From Legionella sp. (GTDB taxonomy: Bacteria > Pseudomonadota > Gammaproteobacteria > Legionellales > Legionellaceae), in NCBI GenBank assembly GCA_030680075.1, contig JAUXWR010000395.1:21131-85130 (forward strand): a stretch of DNA of 64,000 nucleotides, given 5' to 3'. Both the position numbers and the translations under genes were made by a program. A model generated the notes under the pieces. It was given only the letters and a program-made list of their open reading frames with translations. It was not told the DNA's origin and did not search any database. Shown piece after piece: positions 48,975 to 59,555 of the stretch (position 1 is its first letter; every line of letters starts with the position of its first letter).

Positions 48975-49751
48975 CTAAATATGTTTCTTTCGATTGATTA
49001 CACTGCACGCAGCTTGATCAGTAGGCATAATTGTCATTTCTGCAATATCCACATGCAAAGGTCGTGTTACGCAGTAGTGTACGGCGTCTGCGATATCTCT
49101 GGCTAATAAAGGATTAAAATCCTCATAAAACGCGTCGGCTCTCTTTTTATCACTCCAGCGGACTGTAGAAAACTCCGTATTAACAGCGCCAGGTGCAATT
49201 TCTGTAACGCGAACAGGCTCTCCTGATAAATCCAGACGCATTGATTTAGTGAGCGCTCTTACAGCATGTTTTGTCGCAGAATACACATTGCCATTCAGGT
49301 AACAATCCTGACCGGCAACGGAGCCAATATTTACCACGTGCCCTCGTTTTCGCAAAATCATCCCGGGTAATACACTACGACTTACATAAAGTAGTCCTTT
49401 GAGATTCGTATCAATCATCGTATCCCATTCATCAATATTGCCTTTTTGAAGTGGATTGGTGGATAGCGCAAGTCCTGCATTATTAATAAGGATATCAATT
49501 GCCTGCCAATTACTGGGCAATGAGTTAATGAGCTTTTCAACAGCGCAATGAGAGCGCACATCAAGCTCTAGTGTTAAGCAATCCGTATGATGGTTATCTT
49601 TTAATTGTTGCGCAAGCTCGGCCAATCGATCAGCTCGTCTCGCTGTCAAAATTAATCGAGCGCCACTGGCTGCAAAAATTTTTGCACAAGCTTCACCAAT
49701 GCCGCTGGAAGCACCTGTAATTAAGATTATCTTATTTTGTAAATTTAACAT
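48975..49751 (-). CDS. Short-chain dehydrogenase/reductase (YdfG-like)
   Basis: IILITGASSGIGEACA, LINNAGLA, YSATKHAVRALTKSMR. Confidence 0.93.
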   Translation of the reverse strand: MLNLQNKIILITGASSGIGEACAKIFAASGARLILTARRADRLAELAQQLKDNHHTDCLTLELDVRSHCAVEKLINSLPSNWQAIDILINNAGLALSTNPLQKGNIDEWDTMIDTNLKGLLYVSRSVLPGMILRKRGHVVNIGSVAGQDCYLNGNVYSATKHAVRALTKSMRLDLSGEPVRVTEIAPGAVNTEFSTVRWSDKKRADAFYEDFNPLLARDIADAVHYCVTRPLHVDIAEMTIMPTDQAACSVINRKKHI

Positions 49752-49965
49752 GCCAAGTCTATCCAAAAAATAGTCACTATAAAGAAAAATAGCTGCGTTT
49801 TCAAATGATTCCATACGAGCTGAGAGCTTGGCAGTTATCTGTTTGTGTGGCTTTTCTTTAAATTTTTTCTATATTTTGTAGCGGTTGGTAGAAAACTGAC
49901 CCGTTGGTGTATAAGCGGTAATTTATGATAAAGTAAAAAATTAAGGGTATAGAGTAGTCATTGTA

Positions 49966-50772
49966 ATGTCTAAAGGAATAGGGAAGTTTGTCATTGGTTT
50001 TGTTCTCGTTTTTGCCATTGCTACTGGGGTTTTTGCCGAAGCAGTAAGCAATCCTTGCCAAGGCAGCAGCGCTTTACTTGCTATTTTGGACAGGCCAAAT
50101 GCTGCAGATAGTGCGTGTGTTGTACCTGCTTATCACGTTGAAACAGAAATGGGCTATCTGAACGAACAACTCAGATTTGGTGGTACGCAGCAAAATTATC
50201 CGTCTGATGAGCTCAGGTTTGGGTTGCCTAAGCGTAACGAGCTTTTTATATTGTTTCCAAATTATATTCATCAATCTGTATGGCCAGCATCCGGATTTAC
50301 TCAAACAGTAGCAGGAATAAAACATCAATTTGAGTATAAAAATAATTGGCTGGTAGCGGTTGAGGGCTATTTCAGTATGCCCGATGGCAGTGAGGCATTC
50401 GGTAATAAAGAGCTTGGCGGTGGTGGTGATGCGATTGTCACTTATTCTCTTACTGAGAAGTTTAGTTGGAGCTTAATGGTAGGTGCAACCTCTTATACTA
50501 ATCCCCGATTGGTTGGAGGAGGGCGTTATAATAGCTTTAATCCAATTTTCGTTTTATCTTATGCCCCCGTTGATAAAATAAATATTTATGGTGAAATTTA
50601 TGGCCAAACCAAAACAGGAGCCGGCCTTGGAAGCGGTTTTAATGCTGATGCGGGAATTTTATACCTGGTGAATCCAAATTTTGCTATAGATTTTAGCGCA
50701 GGTCAGCATCTTAGCGGTACGCTTGATAGTTTTGAACACTATGTGAACGCGGGTCTTTCGGTAATGCTATAG
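49966..50772 (+). CDS. Predicted outer-membrane beta-barrel/secreted protein
   Basis: Signal peptide GKFVIGFVLVFAIATGVFAEA; alternating aromatic strands, ends ...GLSVML. Confidence 0.65.
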   Translation: MSKGIGKFVIGFVLVFAIATGVFAEAVSNPCQGSSALLAILDRPNAADSACVVPAYHVETEMGYLNEQLRFGGTQQNYPSDELRFGLPKRNELFILFPNYIHQSVWPASGFTQTVAGIKHQFEYKNNWLVAVEGYFSMPDGSEAFGNKELGGGGDAIVTYSLTEKFSWSLMVGATSYTNPRLVGGGRYNSFNPIFVLSYAPVDKINIYGEIYGQTKTGAGLGSGFNADAGILYLVNPNFAIDFSAGQHLSGTLDSFEHYVNAGLSVML

Positions 50773-50802
50773 TTAATTAAAAATATATTTTATGGAGAAA
50801 AT

Positions 50803-51408
50803 ATGAAATTATTTTACGCAAAAGGTGCCTGTTCTTTAGTGGTTCGTATTGTTATAAACGAGATTGGATTAACTTCAGATTTTGAAGCGGTAAATCTTAA
50901 AACAAAGAAAACTGAATCAGGTGGTGATTTTCTGGCCGTTAACTCTAAAGGATCGGTTCCCGTTCTCAAGCTTGATAATGGTAAAATTCTTACAGAAAAC
51001 GCAATTATTTTACAGTATTTAGCGGATACCTCACACGCGGATAATTTATTGCCCAACATTGGAAATTTCAAACGATATCAAGTACTTGAATGGGTAAATT
51101 ATTGCACCACGGAAATGCACAAAAGCTTTAGCTCCCTATTTAATCCAACCATACCACAGGAAATCAAAGATAGCGTTTTTATTCCTTTAATTAAAAGCAA
51201 GCTGAATTATATCAATAACCATCTTGAGCATAATAAATACTTATTAGGTGAGAGCTTTACACTCCCCGACGCCTATATGTTTGTAATGCTCATGTGGGCA
51301 TCGAATTTTAATCTGAATTTAAAGGACTGGGAGCATGTTGCTCGCTATTTCGCGGATCTCAAAAAACGTAAATCGATTGAGAAATCATTGAAGGATGAGG
51401 GGCTTTAA
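50803..51408 (+). CDS. Glutathione S-transferase
   Basis: MKLFYAKGACSLVVRIVINEIG, NSKGSVPVLKLDNGKILTENAIILQYLAD. Confidence 0.93.
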   Translation: MKLFYAKGACSLVVRIVINEIGLTSDFEAVNLKTKKTESGGDFLAVNSKGSVPVLKLDNGKILTENAIILQYLADTSHADNLLPNIGNFKRYQVLEWVNYCTTEMHKSFSSLFNPTIPQEIKDSVFIPLIKSKLNYINNHLEHNKYLLGESFTLPDAYMFVMLMWASNFNLNLKDWEHVARYFADLKKRKSIEKSLKDEGL

Positions 51409-51519
51409 AGGCTCTCATTCGTACCTTTTTCTTAGAGTGAAGCCTGTCTAAACAGGTACGGTGATTTCAACCAAATATATCGCCAGGAACTGAACTCTAA
51501 TAATCGTTCTAATACGATA

Positions 51520-52650
51520 TTAAAAAGCCCTGGCGCACCTGACCGCTTGAGAGAAACCCTTACTAATAGCGCCTTGTGAGCCGTGGGTAAAGAGCTGGAA
51601 CCATGCTCTTGCAGTATCAGAGAAAAGCTCCGTAGAACTCCAGTAGCCATCATTGGTGAAACCACCAATAGCAACACGATTAGTGTACATACAATTTAAC
51701 TGATTCTTAGCGGGAAGAAACCAGTCGTTGTAACATATATTACCTGGCCGGCAAGGGGTATTACCCTGAGAGTCAATTGCGTAATCGTTACATAATTGGG
51801 CCCCATACGTACCTGCGCCCAAAGCAGTCACGATAGTTGAGGTATTCGTGGCACCATCAGTATCGCTTTTAGCACCTGTGAGCGTAAAAGGCCCCCATAT
51901 AATTGAGTTACTATTATTTGCAGCAGGCACAATGAAGTTTTGCAATCCACCATCCGTACAGGCAATGACCCCGCCGCCTGAAGGCTGGCCTGCTGCTGTT
52001 GTTACATAAGTATAGCTATGAGAGAGTGCACCTCCGCCTGCTGGTGTGTCAATGACCACATCGACAGCACCTGTTGACGCATTAGCAGGCGTTACTGCGG
52101 TGACAGTTGTTGAATTTATTACATTAACTGAAGTGGCAGCTACTCCATCAAACCTTACAGCCGTGGCGCCTGTTAATGCTGTTCCAGTTAGAGTAACACT
52201 CGTTCCGCCAATCAATGCGCCTGAACAGGGGTTAACCCCAGTCAGCGTAGTGCCTGATTCAATATCAATTACTGCAGTTACTGCGTTGGTATTGCTTCCC
52301 TGAATGGTAAAATTTGTTTGGGGAACGAGTGTGTTACCTGGCGTGTAAGTCAAGGTGCAACTGGCCCCGGGTGCGACACTGGCACAAGTATTACCCGTTT
52401 CGGTCACATTGCCATCAAGAGCCGTACCAGTGAAATCAGAAGTAATATTGGTGGCAATAACCGACGTAGAGATGTTGTTAATCGTTAATTGGCCAGATGC
52501 TCCATTAACGGCCAATGTTAATGGGGAGTTAGAAACGGTAATGACTGCATCGGTTAGCGGTGGCTGGCCTGCTAGAGCGGGGGTTATCAGTAGTATAAAG
52601 ACAATCGCCACCAATGCTTTATTGAATGGAAAGGTTTTGAAACTTTGCAT
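51520..52650 (-). CDS. Secreted IPT/TIG plus Lcl_C (DUF1566) protein, short paralog
   Basis: Signal peptide; TIG-like GTTLTGVNPCSGALIGGTSVTLTGTALTGATAVRFDG; C-terminal CYNDWFLPAKNQLNCMYTNRVAIGGFTNDGYWSSTE. Confidence 0.8.
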   Translation of the reverse strand: MQSFKTFPFNKALVAIVFILLITPALAGQPPLTDAVITVSNSPLTLAVNGASGQLTINNISTSVIATNITSDFTGTALDGNVTETGNTCASVAPGASCTLTYTPGNTLVPQTNFTIQGSNTNAVTAVIDIESGTTLTGVNPCSGALIGGTSVTLTGTALTGATAVRFDGVAATSVNVINSTTVTAVTPANASTGAVDVVIDTPAGGGALSHSYTYVTTAAGQPSGGGVIACTDGGLQNFIVPAANNSNSIIWGPFTLTGAKSDTDGATNTSTIVTALGAGTYGAQLCNDYAIDSQGNTPCRPGNICYNDWFLPAKNQLNCMYTNRVAIGGFTNDGYWSSTELFSDTARAWFQLFTHGSQGAISKGFSQAVRCARAF

Positions 52651-52784
52651 GACGATATCTGTATACATGATGTGTTTATATATGTAATCAAAAATCCAAT
52701 AAAATATCAATAAGTTAACATTGTTCTCACAATTTAATTGTGGCGTAAAACAGGCATATATTATATTGACGGAAGGACTGGAAG

Positions 52785-52847
52785 GCTATCGCCGATCTGA
52801 AAAAACGCAAATCGATTGAGAAATCACTAAAGGATGAGGAGCTTTAA
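52785..52847 (+). pseudogene. 3' fragment of duplicated glutathione S-transferase gene
   Basis: AIADLKKRKSIEKSLKDEEL* versus ADLKKRKSIEKSLKDEGL* at 51346-51408; downstream DNA also conserved. Confidence 0.9.
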
Positions 52848-52958
52848 AGACCCTCATTCGTACCTTTTTCTTAGAGTGAAACCTGTCTAAACAGGTACGG
52901 TGATTTCAACCAAACATATCGTCAAGAACTGAACTCTAATAATTATTCTAATACGATA

Positions 52959-54422
52959 TTAAAAAGTCCTGGCACACCTGACCATGTTGAGCAATCCTTT
53001 ACTAATCGCGGTCGCAATTCCCGTGCTGAAAACCTGGCGCCATGCTCTTGCTGTATCGGGGAAAAACTCAGTAGAACTCCAGTAGCCACCATTACTAAAA
53101 CCACCGATAGCAACACGATTAGTGTACATGCAATTTAACTGATTTCTAGCCGGAAGAAACCAGTCGCTATAACAGGTATTACCTGCCTGGCAAGGGGTAT
53201 TACCCTGAGAGTCAATGGCGAAATCGTTACATAATTGGGCGGCGTACGCGCCTGCGCCTAAAACAGTCACGATAGTTGCGGTATTAGTGGCCCCATTGGT
53301 ATCGCTTTGAGCATTCGTGACCGTAAAAGCCCCCCATATAATCGAGACGCTATTATCTACAGCAGGCACAATTAAATTTTGTAATCCACCATCCGTACAG
53401 GCAATGACCCCGCCGCCTGAAGGCTGGCCTGCTGCTGTTGTTACATAAGTATAGCCATTAGTGAGTACACCTCCACCCGCTGGTGTGTCAATGACCACAT
53501 CGACCGCACCTACTGTCGCACGCGCAGGTGTTACTGCGGTGACAGTCGTTGAATTTATTACATTAACTGAAGTGGCAGCTATTCCATCAAATCTTACAGC
53601 CGTAGCGCCTGTTAATACTGTTCCGGTTAGAGTAACACTGGTTCCACCAATCAATGCGCCTGAACTGGGGTTAATCCCAGTCAGCGTACTGCCCGATTCA
53701 ATTTCAATCGCCGCCGTTATTGCGTTGGTATTGCTTCCCTGAATGGTAAAATTTGTTTGGGGAACGGCTGTGTTACCTGGCGTGTAAGTCAAGGTACAAC
53801 TGGCCCCGGGTGCAACACTGGCACAAGTATTACCTGTTTCGGTCACATTGCCATCAAGAGCCGTACCGGTGAAATCAGAAGTAATATTGGTGGCAATAAC
53901 CGAAAAAGAGGTATTATTAATCGTTAATTGGCCAGATGCTCCATTAACAGCCAATGTTAATGGAGAGTTAGAAACGGTAATTACTGCATCGGTCCGCGGA
54001 GGGCCTTGCGTAATGCGCAAAATATTTGCAGCAGCAGGTCTGTAGCATTGCAATTCTGAGCCTTGTTGACAAACAACAGGGCCATCGTTAATGGGGTTGG
54101 TTATATCACTGCCCATTGTTAGCAAGGATAGAACGCAAGATTCTTTGCTCCGCAAAACAAAGGGGTTGCCACAAACCCCCATCCCTGTAGTGACTTGCGT
54201 AACGCCTGGAACAGGTTTCATTGTTAATGTGTGCGTTTTGTAGGATTGATTGGTTACCCGGTATTGAATAACGGCCATGTCATTCTCTGGTACTACAACG
54301 GTAGTGGCTGTAAGAGGGGCAAATGTCCACAAAGGGGAGCCTGCTTGAGCGGCTGTCATCATTAGCATAAAACTGATGCCTAGCAACACCTTACTGAAGA
54401 GGTGGATTTTGTTGATTTGCAT
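52959..54422 (-). CDS. Secreted IPT/TIG plus Lcl_C (DUF1566) protein, long paralog
   Basis: Signal peptide; additional N-terminal module SPLWTFAPLTATTVVVPENDMAVIQYRVTNQS...RPAAANILRITQG; rest near-identical to 51520-52650. Confidence 0.82.
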   Translation of the reverse strand: MQINKIHLFSKVLLGISFMLMMTAAQAGSPLWTFAPLTATTVVVPENDMAVIQYRVTNQSYKTHTLTMKPVPGVTQVTTGMGVCGNPFVLRSKESCVLSLLTMGSDITNPINDGPVVCQQGSELQCYRPAAANILRITQGPPRTDAVITVSNSPLTLAVNGASGQLTINNTSFSVIATNITSDFTGTALDGNVTETGNTCASVAPGASCTLTYTPGNTAVPQTNFTIQGSNTNAITAAIEIESGSTLTGINPSSGALIGGTSVTLTGTVLTGATAVRFDGIAATSVNVINSTTVTAVTPARATVGAVDVVIDTPAGGGVLTNGYTYVTTAAGQPSGGGVIACTDGGLQNLIVPAVDNSVSIIWGAFTVTNAQSDTNGATNTATIVTVLGAGAYAAQLCNDFAIDSQGNTPCQAGNTCYSDWFLPARNQLNCMYTNRVAIGGFSNGGYWSSTEFFPDTARAWRQVFSTGIATAISKGLLNMVRCARTF

Positions 54423-54615
54423 GTCGATGTCCCTACGCACGATTGCTAACATATAATCATAAAACGCATAAAATATCAATTAGTTACCTACTAAGTCGAA
54501 TATGCGCCAGTACTGAAATCTACGTTGAGGCGCGCATAAATATGCGCCATCCAAGGTGGAAGCGGGTCGCTTCATAAGGCTCAAATATTGACCTAAAAGA
54601 ACAATTATTGTATTA

Positions 54616-55599
54616 TTGTGTTTTTATTTTTCCATAAGCATAGTAATTATGAGAAAATATTTAGGTGTTATACTCGTTGTATTAGCCTTTCATAGTTTTG
54701 CAAAAAATGTCATTACTGACTATCAGCGGATATTTTTACCGGTATATACCACTAATGGCGATCTGTTGCTGGCCATACGCGTTTTAAAAAATAATGCCAT
54801 TCCATCCTTTTTAGTTGTTGATCCAGAGAGTTTGGAAACAAAGGTTTTACCAATAAATGCATTTCAGGTACACAATTCAACCCAAAAAAAGAAAGCAGGG
54901 TATTTTACTCAATGGGGCGTGGCAAGCACTCGCTATTTTCAGTTGTTAAATAAAAGTACTGCCCCTCCTTATTTAATAGCCAATCAAGGGGTTACTCATG
55001 CTGAGACCATAGAGAATGGGAATGTTTTAACCATCGATTTATGCCCATCAAGCAAACCTTTTGAGAAAGCTTTTTTTAAAAAATTGGCTCAATTATCAGA
55101 AACCACCCAAAAACCGACTCCAATTACTATCGCTATTTCAGGGATGTGGTTAATTGGGCACCCTGATGAATTTCAATGGTTATTAGCCCAGCAAAAAGCA
55201 AAAAAATTATCAATTACCTGGGCAAATCATTCATTTAGTCATACTTATTATAGTGATCTGCCTTATTCTGAAAATTTTTTAATAACGCCCACCACTGCTA
55301 TTGATACAGAAGTTTTACTGACTGAAAAATATCTCTTAGAAGAAGGAGAGTTACCCTCCGTGTTCTTTAGATTTCCGGGGCTAGTTTCAAATAAGACATT
55401 AATAAAACAAATTAAACAATACGGCCTCATTCCATTGGGTACTGATGCCTGGATGGCTAATCTTGAAAAAAATCATCAAACAATAACGCCAGGCGGTATT
55501 ATTTTAGTTCACGGCAATAGCAATGAACATAAAGGAATCGTGAGCTTATTACCTTTAGTAACCAAATTAAATTTTGTTAATATAAAAGATGCAATTTAA
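54616..55599 (+). CDS. Polysaccharide deacetylase-like secreted protein
   Basis: LTIDLCPSSKPF, ITWANHSFSHTYYS, FFRFPGLVSNKTLIKQIKQYGLIPLGTDAW, GGIILVHGNSNE. Confidence 0.82.
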   Translation: MCFYFSISIVIMRKYLGVILVVLAFHSFAKNVITDYQRIFLPVYTTNGDLLLAIRVLKNNAIPSFLVVDPESLETKVLPINAFQVHNSTQKKKAGYFTQWGVASTRYFQLLNKSTAPPYLIANQGVTHAETIENGNVLTIDLCPSSKPFEKAFFKKLAQLSETTQKPTPITIAISGMWLIGHPDEFQWLLAQQKAKKLSITWANHSFSHTYYSDLPYSENFLITPTTAIDTEVLLTEKYLLEEGELPSVFFRFPGLVSNKTLIKQIKQYGLIPLGTDAWMANLEKNHQTITPGGIILVHGNSNEHKGIVSLLPLVTKLNFVNIKDAI

Positions 55600-55606
55600 T
55601 AAATAA

Positions 55607-56653
55607 TTGAATGTCAGCATAACAAATGCTAAAAGTAACCGATTTAATCGAGACTATTTTTTGAATAACAATGATATAGCAACTATCTGTACACATTTTG
55701 AATTTGGAAAGCTCCTGGCGCCACCGGAGAGGGTTTATGGCGGATTGCTGCACAAAATGTGGCGCTTTGAAGTTGAGAAGGGCGTTTATGCGGTTAAGCA
55801 ATTAGCAGCGAGCATTAATCTTGCCAATAAAGCCTTAATTGATAATTATAATCTCACAGAAAAAATAGCATCTTGCTTTATTCAAAGAGAGATTCCTGGC
55901 GTTTGTGCCATTGAACCGTTATTTATTATCAATGGCAGGGGATATTTAATTTATCCATGGGTTAAGGCAAAACCCCTTCATGCCCTATCGGAGGCTCACG
56001 CGCTCCAAATTTCCGAAATTTTAGCGCGCATGCATCACATTCATTTGAATATTCCCGAGATATTAGCGCCTCAATTTGATAGTCATTCAACTAATTATGT
56101 CCGTGAATTAACTAAAAAATCGGTTGACTATCAATGCTCTTTTTCCAAGCTTTTAGAAGCCCAGCTAGATGAGCTCCTCCTTGCAAACAGCGCCTACCAA
56201 CAAGCAATATCGGTTCTTAAGAAGCACGTTGTTGTAAGTCATGGCGATTTGGATCAAAAAAACGTTTTGTGGGATGAAAATGATAGGCCTGTACTGATTG
56301 ATTGGGAATCCGCACGCCAACTTAATCCTGTCTATGAAATTGTTAATGCAAGTCTTGATTGGAGCGGTATTACAACGGAATTCAATCCGGATTTATTCAC
56401 GAAAATGCTTAAGGCTTATAAAAAAGCGGGCGGCAGTATTGATCAATTATCCTATGAAGCGTCATTCTATGGCGTGTTGGGAAATTGGATAAACTGGCTT
56501 GTGTATAATATAGAGCGCTCTTGTACTAGCGATTTATCTGAACAGACTATTGGAACAGAGCAGGTAATGCAAGTCTTGCCGACCATTTCCCGGATAAACC
56601 TGTTGATTAAAGATTTGGCTCTGCATAGGACAATTTTTAAATTCCTTGAATAG
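55607..56653 (+). CDS. APH-family phosphotransferase
   Basis: VVVSHGDLDQKNVLWDENDRPVLIDWESARQLNPVYEI. Confidence 0.88.
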   Translation: MNVSITNAKSNRFNRDYFLNNNDIATICTHFEFGKLLAPPERVYGGLLHKMWRFEVEKGVYAVKQLAASINLANKALIDNYNLTEKIASCFIQREIPGVCAIEPLFIINGRGYLIYPWVKAKPLHALSEAHALQISEILARMHHIHLNIPEILAPQFDSHSTNYVRELTKKSVDYQCSFSKLLEAQLDELLLANSAYQQAISVLKKHVVVSHGDLDQKNVLWDENDRPVLIDWESARQLNPVYEIVNASLDWSGITTEFNPDLFTKMLKAYKKAGGSIDQLSYEASFYGVLGNWINWLVYNIERSCTSDLSEQTIGTEQVMQVLPTISRINLLIKDLALHRTIFKFLE

Positions 56654-56657
56654 GTAG

Positions 56658-56690
56658 TGTCTTTGCGAACAATGTGAACCAATCCAGTGG
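56658..56690. repeat. Dispersed repeat family 2, partial copy
   Basis: TGTCTTTGCGAACAATGTGAACCAATCCAGTGG. Confidence 0.65.
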
Positions 56691-56737
56691 CAAAAAAACA
56701 TGTTCGCGCTTTCTTTCCCTTCGGGATTAAAATCCAC

Positions 56738-57508
56738 CTACCATAATTTCCTTGAAAATATATTTTTTACAGAATTAACCGCTCGACGAATTTTTTGTTC
56801 CGGGCGCGCCTGAAAAGAGGGCGTATCAAAAAAATAGGCTTTATCTTCAGGTGATTGCTCAGAAAAAAAGTAATTGAATATACAGCAACGCGGGGCATCA
56901 CATAAAACGGGATTTACGGCATGCCAGGATTTACTGTTTGTTTCCATAACGACCAGACGATTAAACAAGCTAGGAACAAGAATATGATTTTCTATAGACT
57001 CATCCCATAATTCATAGTTTCCGCCATTTTCAGGTCCCCAATTGGGGGATAAATAGTAAAGTACGTTCACCGTTCGGTAGTAACGTTTTATTTCCACATC
57101 ATGCGAATTATCGACATGCGGATTAATATAATAACCTTTGAGCAAAGTACTCACACCACCAGCATAGCGCGTTGGATCTGGAATTTGATTTTTAATCCCG
57201 GTTATCTCTTCGATGATAGCGACTACTTCAGGTGTTTGAATAGCTGCGTTAATATCCTGGATTAGGGTTGCGGTATCTTTTAAATGACTATATTTTAACT
57301 TTATTTTCCCGCGGTTATGGATTAAATGCATTTTTTTAGGCGTTGGGAAGCTTGCAGAAATTTGCTCGGCAATTTCAATGGGCAGAAGGTCATCAAGAGC
57401 AAAATGGCGAGCTACTTTTATAGGATGCTCAAGTGAAAATTCTTTTTTTAATTGTGCTTTGGCTTCATTCAACCGCTTGACGATGAGAGCCGTTAATTGA
57501 CTTTTCAT
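56738..57508 (-). CDS. 2-oxoglutarate/Fe(II) oxygenase-like protein
   Basis: YYINPHVDNSHDVEIKRYYRTVNVLYYLSPNWGPENGGNYELWD ... SKSWHAVNPV (HxD...H). Confidence 0.82.
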   Translation of the reverse strand: MKSQLTALIVKRLNEAKAQLKKEFSLEHPIKVARHFALDDLLPIEIAEQISASFPTPKKMHLIHNRGKIKLKYSHLKDTATLIQDINAAIQTPEVVAIIEEITGIKNQIPDPTRYAGGVSTLLKGYYINPHVDNSHDVEIKRYYRTVNVLYYLSPNWGPENGGNYELWDESIENHILVPSLFNRLVVMETNSKSWHAVNPVLCDAPRCCIFNYFFSEQSPEDKAYFFDTPSFQARPEQKIRRAVNSVKNIFSRKLW

Positions 57509-57828
57509 AGGATGCCTTTTGTATTTCTAACCAATGTTATTGCATGAATAGGTTTCTTAAAACTATGGTTCTTTTTCAGTTGCCGTTAATTAGTTTATGA
57601 AAGTATTATACCTGTCTATTAAAAATGTTTCCTAAATGATTTGCAATTATTACCACAGCCAGGTGAGGAATATGGTGAATCCTGCATTAAAATTTGTTAA
57701 AATTTGCCGCATTATTAATCGAGAAGGGTAATACCGAATAATTTTTTCCTGGTAAAAATATAGCCTGTTAAATTTACTTTGACAAGGAAGTTACTTTCTA
57801 AAACCTAGCCAAAATAGAGAGATAACGC

Positions 57829-59508
57829 ATGCCCAAACTAGTCGAATTAAATGATCTGAGTGAGTATCAACCCTTACCTTTAGAAAAGGAAAAAAACGGG
57901 TTGTATTCTGTTCCAACCATGCGCTGCGGTGTTTTACCTTACTATCGAAATGGTAATCAAATTATTTGGGGTTGCGTTAAATCAGATAGGGTAGGCCCCA
58001 CAACCATTGCGCCTCCTGCAGGCATCCAGGATATTCTTGTCATAGGAGATGAGCGGCGTTTTTTTCTAGAGGCAGGTAAACCATTTCCTAATTTAGGATA
58101 TGATTTTTTACAAGAATTTATTGGTAAATTATTTAGAGATCAAGTCTATCAAGACATTATTACTCGTTTAATAGGTCATAAATTTGAAATTTATCTTGAA
58201 AACCCTTTAGTAACTGCCATTCATGAAACATACGAAGAACACGGACTTGATTTACGAAAAGATGAAGGCCGAGATCTTTCTCTATTAAATACGTTAGTTC
58301 AATTACCCGTTCAAAATCTTTCTGGAAAAAGAGGTGCTAGCACTCAATGTTTATGGGTTGCTTCGTTGCAGACGATTGAGGGTGTTGTTTTAAGCGATAC
58401 CAAAAAAATTGAAAATAAAATCAGACGTAACTTTGGTCGGCATTTCTATGAAAAGGGCTCATGGGGAACATTGGCGGAATTTAAAAGCGCCTTGTCAGAG
58501 GCAAGAAATTATTCCTCGGATTCCCTGCAAACACCTCAGCAAAGAGATTTGATAGCCGGAGTATTGGAGGCCTACGAAGAAACGCTCGAACTTCTGGAAC
58601 GCACCGAATTATTGATTAGAGCTGATTATAAAAAATCAGCATTTCCTTTGGGATTGTATCCATTTTTCTCAAAATCAGATCATAAAAAGGAGCAGGGGAT
58701 CCACGAAATTCTATCGATCAAAACGGCATTAAAAAAAATTAGCTATGATACCTGGCTTGTTCTTGATCTGGATAATACGGTTATGGAATCAGTTATGGAG
58801 TTAGGTGGTGATCAATGGTTTACCAGCTTGCTCGATTATGCGATGAAGGTTCTCTCTCAAAAAGAGGCCATGAGGTTAGCTCTTTTAATTTACGGCGCCG
58901 TTCAGGCGCATGTTCGTACCCAGGCTGTAGAGTTAACAATTGTTAAGATAATTAAAGCGCTACAAGACATTGGGATTCCGGTGTTTGCATTAACAGCACG
59001 CGACATAAGTATTAAACACCATACCATCCGCCAACTGAACGGTATTGGGATTGATTTTTCTAAAAACGGCATTAAGGTTAATGATCCCTCTTGTGAACAG
59101 GGCGTTATTTTTTGTGATGGGAGAAATAAAGGTCACGTGTGGCAACAGTTTATGGAAAAATGTCCGCGTCCTCCGCGGCATATTCTTATGTTGGATGATA
59201 AAGTTCGGCATTTAGAGCGAATGTTAATAGTAACGAAAACGCTTGAAATTAATTTTACCGGCTTAAGATATGGATTTCTTGATGAAAAAGTTAGTGAATT
59301 TGATCTGCAAAAGGCCAATCATCAATTAGCTCATCTGAAAAGATATTTATCAAGAGAGGTTCAAGATGCAATAGCGCGCTTACAACTCATCCCTCATGAT
59401 GTTGAGCATGCTTCGGCTGATCTATTTCGAGACGGATTTTTTCATGCCGGCTTAACAGAATCGCATGTAAGCTCCGCATTAAATAGGGATGGTTTTTCTA
59501 TTACATGA
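57829..59508 (+). CDS. Nudix-like N-terminal domain fused to HAD/DUF2608-like C-terminal domain
   Basis: Nudix-like PLVTAIHETYEEHGLDL; HAD motifs LVLDLDNTVMES, VFALTARD, GVIFCDGRNKG, HILMLDDKVRHLE. Confidence 0.75.
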   Translation: MPKLVELNDLSEYQPLPLEKEKNGLYSVPTMRCGVLPYYRNGNQIIWGCVKSDRVGPTTIAPPAGIQDILVIGDERRFFLEAGKPFPNLGYDFLQEFIGKLFRDQVYQDIITRLIGHKFEIYLENPLVTAIHETYEEHGLDLRKDEGRDLSLLNTLVQLPVQNLSGKRGASTQCLWVASLQTIEGVVLSDTKKIENKIRRNFGRHFYEKGSWGTLAEFKSALSEARNYSSDSLQTPQQRDLIAGVLEAYEETLELLERTELLIRADYKKSAFPLGLYPFFSKSDHKKEQGIHEILSIKTALKKISYDTWLVLDLDNTVMESVMELGGDQWFTSLLDYAMKVLSQKEAMRLALLIYGAVQAHVRTQAVELTIVKIIKALQDIGIPVFALTARDISIKHHTIRQLNGIGIDFSKNGIKVNDPSCEQGVIFCDGRNKGHVWQQFMEKCPRPPRHILMLDDKVRHLERMLIVTKTLEINFTGLRYGFLDEKVSEFDLQKANHQLAHLKRYLSREVQDAIARLQLIPHDVEHASADLFRDGFFHAGLTESHVSSALNRDGFSIT

Positions 59509-59555
59509 TTAATCGTATGGATAAAATTATAGATTGTTAACAGCAAAGGATTATC

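Noticed and set aside
52046-54045. Plus-strand ORFs such as MSMTTSTAPVDALAGVTAVTVVEF and MPSRAVPVKSEVILVAIT
   Set aside because: Antisense to the paralogous TIG/Lcl_C genes; low-complexity shadow ORFs.
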